12,814 nucleotides of DNA. Origin: Spirogloea muscicola. Taxonomy: Eukaryota > Streptophyta > Zygnematophyceae > Spirogloeales > Spirogloeaceae. This document shows positions 8,485 to 12,814 of the stretch, in pieces; the stretch's first letter is position 1, and every line of letters starts with the position of its first letter. The position numbers and the translations under genes were made by a program. The DNA lies in assembly GCA_009602725.1 (NCBI GenBank), contig WELB01000148.1, positions 38,376-51,189 on the forward strand, written 5' to 3'. The notes below the pieces were generated by a model. That model saw only the letters and a program-made list of their open reading frames with translations, had not been told where the DNA came from and made no database searches.

Positions 8485-11400
8485 ATGCGGAGCAACACAT
8501 TGCGGCGTTGCCAGGCCGGCAGAGCTGCAACGGGCGGCGGTGGCGGCGGCGGCGGCGGGCTGCGGAAGCGGCCGAAGCAGGTCAACCAGGTGCGCAGCCC
8601 GGTAGCTTTCTGGTAACCAACAGTATTACGGAAACCGTCGCCTTTCGGCTCCTCGTTTAGTGCTTCCCGCCACAGCCCCTAAAGTCAGCATCAACTTTAT
8701 CAGCTCTGACACAAACCCTCACTAGGAGGACGTAGGCAGTAATTCACTGTCTGAGCTTTTGGGCGGTCTACATCAACTTAAGTCTTGGTCAAGGTTGACT
8801 CGAGGCTGTCCAGGAGATTGCTATGAGTGTCATCTGACTTATTAAGCCGATGGGTTCATTGGAACGAGCATATTAGCAGGAAGCCCGACCATCCATAGGC
8901 CCAAAGCCCAGCGGCTAACGCTAATCCTAAAGCTAAAACCCTGAACCCTGGGCGCTGAGCTTGAAGTCCTGTTACTATCTTGTGGTGCTTGTTGTGAGCC
9001 GTCCATGACTGGCGGCCGTTGGCGCTCCCACAGCTTCTGTCATACGACACCGCGCCGGTGTACCAGCAAGGCAACGAGTACGTGCAGCGCTACTACCGCA
9101 GCAGCCGCTCGCTGCGCGGCGCGCTCCTCTCCACGTTCAGCATCCACAATGAGACCCTCAACATCTGGACGTGAGCAAGGCCCCCATGAACTTCTCCTCC
9201 CCACCCTCCTAACCCTTAATCCTAGATCTTACACCTAACCCTAAAACCTATATCCTAAACCTGATCCCTGAAGTACTCGCCCTTATCCCCTCTCCATGCT
9301 TTAGCCCCTTCTGCCTGCATCACCTATGTGCTCCACGCCTCCGCCAAGCTCCTCGCTTCCCTCCTCCTTTCTCGCTGAGCCGTCAGCCTGTTGCAAGGGA
9401 CCTTGATTGGCAGGGGATATTGAGCACCCAGTGGCCACTTAAGTCGCTGTGTGCTCTAAATACTTTTCTGGCCCCTTTGAGCTTTGTTCGTTCCTCTTTC
9501 TGGGCTGGCCAATCACAGCCATCGCCCTCTACTTGAATAGTCTTTCTTCTTAATTAGCGCTAACTTTCCCCTAAACACTTTCCTTCCCTCTCATCACAGC
9601 CTCCTTGACCTGTTACTGAGCCCCTGGACCTGGTACCGTGCCCACAGGCACCTCGGAGGCTTCCTCCTCTTTGTTGGCCTCACATTTCACACAGCCGCCT
9701 GCGAGTGGCCCGTCCTGCTCCGCAACCCGGCCGCGGAGACTGCAGTCCCGCACCTCGCGGCCGCTCTCGGCGACGACGTTGCGGTAAGGACTGGCTTGCA
9801 CAGGACCCAAAATGCCCCCTGCTCTGAAACAGAGCACTTATACCATATGAATCATGCACCATCATCAGAATTCTGTGAGAAGCCTCACGAACTTGAAAAG
9901 ATTGGAAAGTTGCCCTACAATGTGCATCCACTCCTCTTTTCCATTAGCATATTGAGATTTCTCACAAGCCATGTATCTCTACTCTTGAGATGTAGTAACC
10001 CTGTCCTGAATTTACCTTATCTCCGCAAAGGGCCCATGCCAGAGAGATTCTGAGCTTGATAGCTGGGCTCAAAGACGTGACACAGGAGGTGCTGGCTGCG
10101 TCGCGCACGACGTACCTGCCCAAATGGCCCGTGTACATCTTCCTCGGCGGTGCCATGGCCTGCCTGCTCTCCTCCTCCCTCTGCCACATCCTGCACTGCC
10201 ACTCGCAGGCGCTGTCCACACTGCTGTGGAAGCTTGACTATGCTGGCATCGCCGTCATGATCGCTACGTCCTTCTTTCCCCCAGGTGTGTGCCACGCTCC
10301 ATCCTCTCTTGCAGGTCCTTGTTTGAGATTTTTAGCATCTCATTGGATTATCTTAATTTTCCGTCGCTTTTCTTGCTCTCTATACGCCCCCTTTTATATC
10401 ACTCACTTTTATCCCTTGTCTCTTATTCGCTCTTTTCTTGCATGAATGAGGATCACGTCAGGATCAAGCCACTAATTGCCCCTGGCTGCAGTCTACTACG
10501 GCTTCATGTGCGAGTGGTGGTGGCGGTCGTTCTACCTCGTGGCCATCACCGCGCTGGCGGGCGCCACTGTGGTCCTCTCCCTGTGGCCCAAGTTTGCGAC
10601 GCCGCCGTACCGCCCGTTCCGCGCAAGCATCTTTGTGTGCCTCGGCCTCTCCGGCGTGGTGCCCTGCGCCCACAGTGTGAGAACTTACTCGTCAGACAAG
10701 GCTCAAGTTGTGAGCCCTGAAGCGCCTGAAAAGCACATGGTTTTCCAGAGATAGCAATGGAGATCCCGAGCTTTCTCCAATATGCCGAGCCTGCATGATT
10801 GCTCAAAGCAGGCCTCTATCTGATATGCATTTATGCCATCCTTACAGAAAGAAAAGCGACTGGTACTGTGAGAATGACCATCATTGATATGTATTCTATG
10901 CTGTTCTGCAAATGGCTGGTAGACAGCTATTGATCCTTGAGGGAGGTCGCTATGCAGCAGCCAATCTTGGTGCTAGCGTCAGCAGTCTTCGGCTGGCCCT
11001 CACGGTGTCATGTTGCGCAGGTGCTGCACCTTTGGGACGAACCAATTGCACATCGCTTGGCTGCACAGGAAGCGGCCATGGGCGCCATCTACATCATTGG
11101 AGCGATCATATATTCCCAGCGAGTACCAGAGTGCTGGTTCCCAGGCAAGGTCGACCTCGTCGGCCAGAGCCACCAGGTGCAGCACCGCTACGTTCCTCCA
11201 CTTCCATTTCTGCAGCCACTTTTAGCGGTGCTTCTTACTTGGGGCCATTTTTCATTGGAGCTATTTAGCATCAGGATGGTGCCAATTGTTGGAGCACTTA
11301 GAACTGCCACGAGAATGTGATAGACAGTCTCATGAAAAGATCACGTCTTTCTTCCAAGACGATAGTTTGTGTGCAAAACGTAGTCTGCGACAGCAACAAC

Positions 11401-11562
11401 TTCCGTGGATCAATTCTGAGACGTTGTTGTGGGTGCGTGTAGATCATGCACCTTACGGTTGTCATTGCAGCATCGCTGCACTATTATACTGGACTCTGCC
11501 TCCTAGTGTGGCGCCAATCAAGCGGCTGCCCCAATAGTGACGGCAGCGGCAGGCCAACATGA
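8485..11562 (+). CDS. PAQR / adiponectin-receptor-like seven-helix membrane protein (plant HHP type)
   Basis: Member of the progestin and adipoQ receptor family, zinc-binding membrane proteins related to ceramidase-like hydrolases; plant members (HHP) act in osmotic, sugar and hormone responses. Exons: 8485-8589, 9034-9170, 9648-9783, 10047-10284, 10492-10676, 11021-11176, 11443-11562, giving about 358 residues. Family landmarks in order: LLSYDTAPVYQQGNEYV, SIHNETLNIWTHLGGFLLF, KWPVYIFLGGAMACLLSSS then CHILHCHS, LDYAGIAVMIATSFFPPVYY, FRASIFVCLGLSG, FPGKVDLVGQSHQ, then IMHLTVVIAASLHYYTG. The zinc ligands correspond to H173, H318 and H322, with D190 in LDYAGIA. Hydrophobic helices lie near residues 82-100, 154-175, 190-210, 217-237, 248-268, 281-300 and 322-340. 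The start is uncertain: the ATG at 8485 has A at -3 and precedes a poly-Gly run, but the frame is open back to ATGs at 8290 and 7894. The acceptor at 10047 was chosen only by phase; plant relatives suggest the exon may begin near 10031. An alternative acceptor at 9600 is described separately. Confidence 0.93.
8915..8951 (+). repeat. Degenerate CCCTAA-like tract in PAQR intron 1
   Basis: A short run of units such as taacgctaatcctaaagc and aaaaccctgaaccctggg resembles decayed (CCCTAA)n. It lies within the first intron (8590-9033) of the PAQR gene, in the opposite orientation to the intact TTAGGG run at 7780. The match is loose and could be chance. Confidence 0.35.
9208..9270 (+). repeat. Degenerate CCCTAA-like tract in PAQR intron 2
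   Basis: About 60 bases made of variants of CCTAAC, CCCTTAAT, CCTAACCCTAAAACC and CCTAAACC. This is a clearer decayed telomere-like array than the one in intron 1, and has the same orientation. It lies 37 bases after the donor at 9171. Confidence 0.55.
9600..9647 (+). other. Alternative in-frame exon extension of PAQR exon 3
   Basis: Two acceptors fit the end of PAQR intron 2. The one ending at 9647 (gtgcccacag) gives NIWT-HLGG, the conserved family sequence. The one ending at 9599 (ccttccctctcatcacag) has a much better pyrimidine tract. The 48 bases between them have no stop and keep the frame, so use of the upstream acceptor would insert 16 residues (LLDLLLSPWTWYRAHR) at the start of the first helix. 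Confidence 0.5.
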
Positions 11563-11658
11563 CACCAACCATTGCACCGGAGCAGAAAGCAACGGCGATG
11601 AGGGCCGGCAATATTGATACCTGCTTTCTGCTTACATTCTAAGAATTGCTAGTCACAT

Positions 11659-11672
11659 CCAACAATTGTTGG
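11659..11672. repeat. 14-bp perfect palindrome CCAACAATTGTTGG
   Basis: Exactly self-complementary, about 100 bases past the PAQR stop codon, so probably in its 3' UTR or just beyond. A stem this short with no loop is more likely a chance or protein-binding palindrome than an RNA hairpin. Confidence 0.5.
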
Positions 11673-11872
11673 TTACAATTACAAGTAATTGGTGATTGGT
11701 GCTATTTGACTGATCTCATTGACAGCTTCTTGATTGTTACTTGTATTGATCTTCCAGCCTATCGACTAGGTATCAGAGATGCATGTGCAGGTTGACATTG
11801 GTGACCATGTCCATTCAGTGACGAATTGTTGTCCTTAGCCTGCTTCTGTCTGTCATCCTCCTCCCTAGGTGG

Positions 11873-11948
11873 AGTGTTGGTGTGATGGTTGTGGTATGTC
11901 ATGCACTTAGAGTGTTGGTGTGATGGTTGTGATATGTCATGCACTGAA
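11873..11948 (+). repeat. 38-bp direct tandem duplication, two copies
   Basis: Copies at 11873-11910 and 11911-11948 share agtgttggtgtgatggttgt and then gatatgtcatgcact, with one internal difference (G in copy one, A in copy two) and divergence in the last bases. The near identity indicates a recent local duplication. It lies about 310 bases past the PAQR stop, outside any gene I can support. Confidence 0.9.
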
Positions 11949-12769
11949 TGATCACGACGGTTGCGAGCTCCACATGATTGAGTGACTGACTTCATAAAAA
12001 CGTATATCAGTAGTCGTCGTATTTGCAGTTTAAAGCAGCTTTCCTTGGCCAGGCAGCGGCGCGTGCTCGTTGCACCGCTAATAGTGACCAGAACATTGTG
12101 GGCACTATGTCGGAGCTAGGCGCTCAGTCAGCACAGAGCATGCATATAGTGGCTGTACAGAGCAGAGTCGTCCAGCAAGTGCTAATATTGTGGGCGAATA
12201 CCGATGCGGGCGTAAGGTTGACCATAGCCACTTGGGGGGCTACATCTCAGAGGATGTCAGAAGCGAATAGAGGCTGGCGAGGCTGTGGCCTAAGGGAAGG
12301 CGGAGCGGAGCTTGACAGGGGCTCGCTATGAATGCTTGCTGTCTGAGCGAGTGAGTGGGAGTGTCAATGAGTATGGAGGATGTGGAATGGAGTGTAAGTG
12401 ATGGAGGGCCTGTGTGGCCAATTACAAAGGCAAGCACATTGACATATGCATATCACCTGCTGCTAAGCTGACCCGCTCAGTAACCCCGAGTCAACACATA
12501 GAGGTCGCTAACTGATGCCCGAATACCGGACGGCAATCGACCAGCTCTTGTGCCACCGGCTAAGGCTCGACTAGCTTTCTGTTGTGGGTTTGGGGATTGG
12601 CATGAGTCAAGTGGGGAAAGAGGAAAGAAGAAACAGTTCTTCCAGTGTAAGGCAATGGCTAGGAGAGAGAAAGACGCTTCCATGAGAGGGCGGTGGCTGG
12701 GAGAGGCCAGCCCTGAACAAGGAAAGATGGGAGGTGGGCGGGAGGGGGGGAGATCGTGTGCGACAAACT

Positions 12770-12814
12770 GAGGGAGAGGGAGAGAGGGGGAGAGCGAGAG
12801 GGAGAGGGAGAGAG
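12770..12814. repeat. GA-rich low-complexity tract at window end
   Basis: Nearly pure G and A, made of GAGGGAGAG-like units and running to the last base. G/A bias is already strong from about 12600. Like the CT tract at position 1, it probably marks where an assembly stopped. Confidence 0.85.

Larger units (their letters stand above)
11563..12814. other. Downstream region, no gene seen
   Basis: After the PAQR stop the DNA becomes A/T-richer and then G/A-rich. Open frames here are short, lack recognisable domains and are not joined by convincing splice sites. The PAQR 3' UTR must occupy the first part, but I see no TGTAA until 12393-12397, which is far away. A 14-bp palindrome, a tandem repeat and the terminal GA-rich tract are listed separately. 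Confidence 0.6.

Noticed and set aside
11286-11537. An open frame ending at TAG 11537 over the last PAQR exon
   Set aside because: The PAQR reading frame here is shifted: the conserved IMHLTVV sequence after the SHQ motif reads through to TGA at 11560-11562.
12023-12331. A 102-codon plus-strand frame downstream of the PAQR gene
   Set aside because: No similarity I recognise, no flanking exons, and its length is expected by chance.

Overview
This is nuclear DNA from a photosynthetic eukaryote, most likely a green alga. Every gene is split into short exons (48 to 240 bases) by GT-AG introns of about 180 to 560 bases. One gene is a complete chlorophyll synthase with a chloroplast-type leader. 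Protein-coding parts are richer in G and C than the introns. I cannot name the species.

Layout: (1) Positions 1-1244 (+) hold the 3' end of a gene I do not recognise. Its last two exons encode a Ser/Arg-rich tail with a recurring R-x-S-L/I-D/Q/N motif. (2) Positions 1245-2867 form a convergent intergenic region with no gene I can support, but with a perfect 10-bp stem-loop and possible polyadenylation signals. (3) Positions 2868-7753 (-) hold chlorophyll synthase (CHLG), which I reconstructed as 14 exons with matching phases encoding 385 residues. One of its 13 introns appears to use a GC donor. (4) Positions 7754-8484 form a GC-rich head-to-head promoter region with an exact (TTAGGG)3 run, a 12-bp palindrome and a (CGG)11 repeat. 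(5) Positions 8485-11562 (+) hold a seven-helix PAQR/adiponectin-receptor-like (plant HHP type) protein in 7 exons, with the three family zinc-binding histidines conserved. (6) Positions 11563-12814 are non-coding as far as I can see, with a 38-bp tandem duplication and a GA-rich end.

CHLG performs the last step of chlorophyll biosynthesis in the thylakoid. The PAQR protein is a membrane receptor or lipid-hydrolase-type protein. Their only visible link is the shared divergent promoter region. The window starts in a CT-rich tract and ends in a GA-rich tract, as expected for a contig broken at simple repeats. I found no mobile element, CRISPR array, tRNA or rRNA, and no evidence of a wholly new system. 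The more unusual items are the GC-AG intron, a strong alternative in-frame splice acceptor in the PAQR gene, telomere-like repeats clustered around the shared promoter, an intronic G-quadruplex motif, and the repeated motif in the unknown protein.
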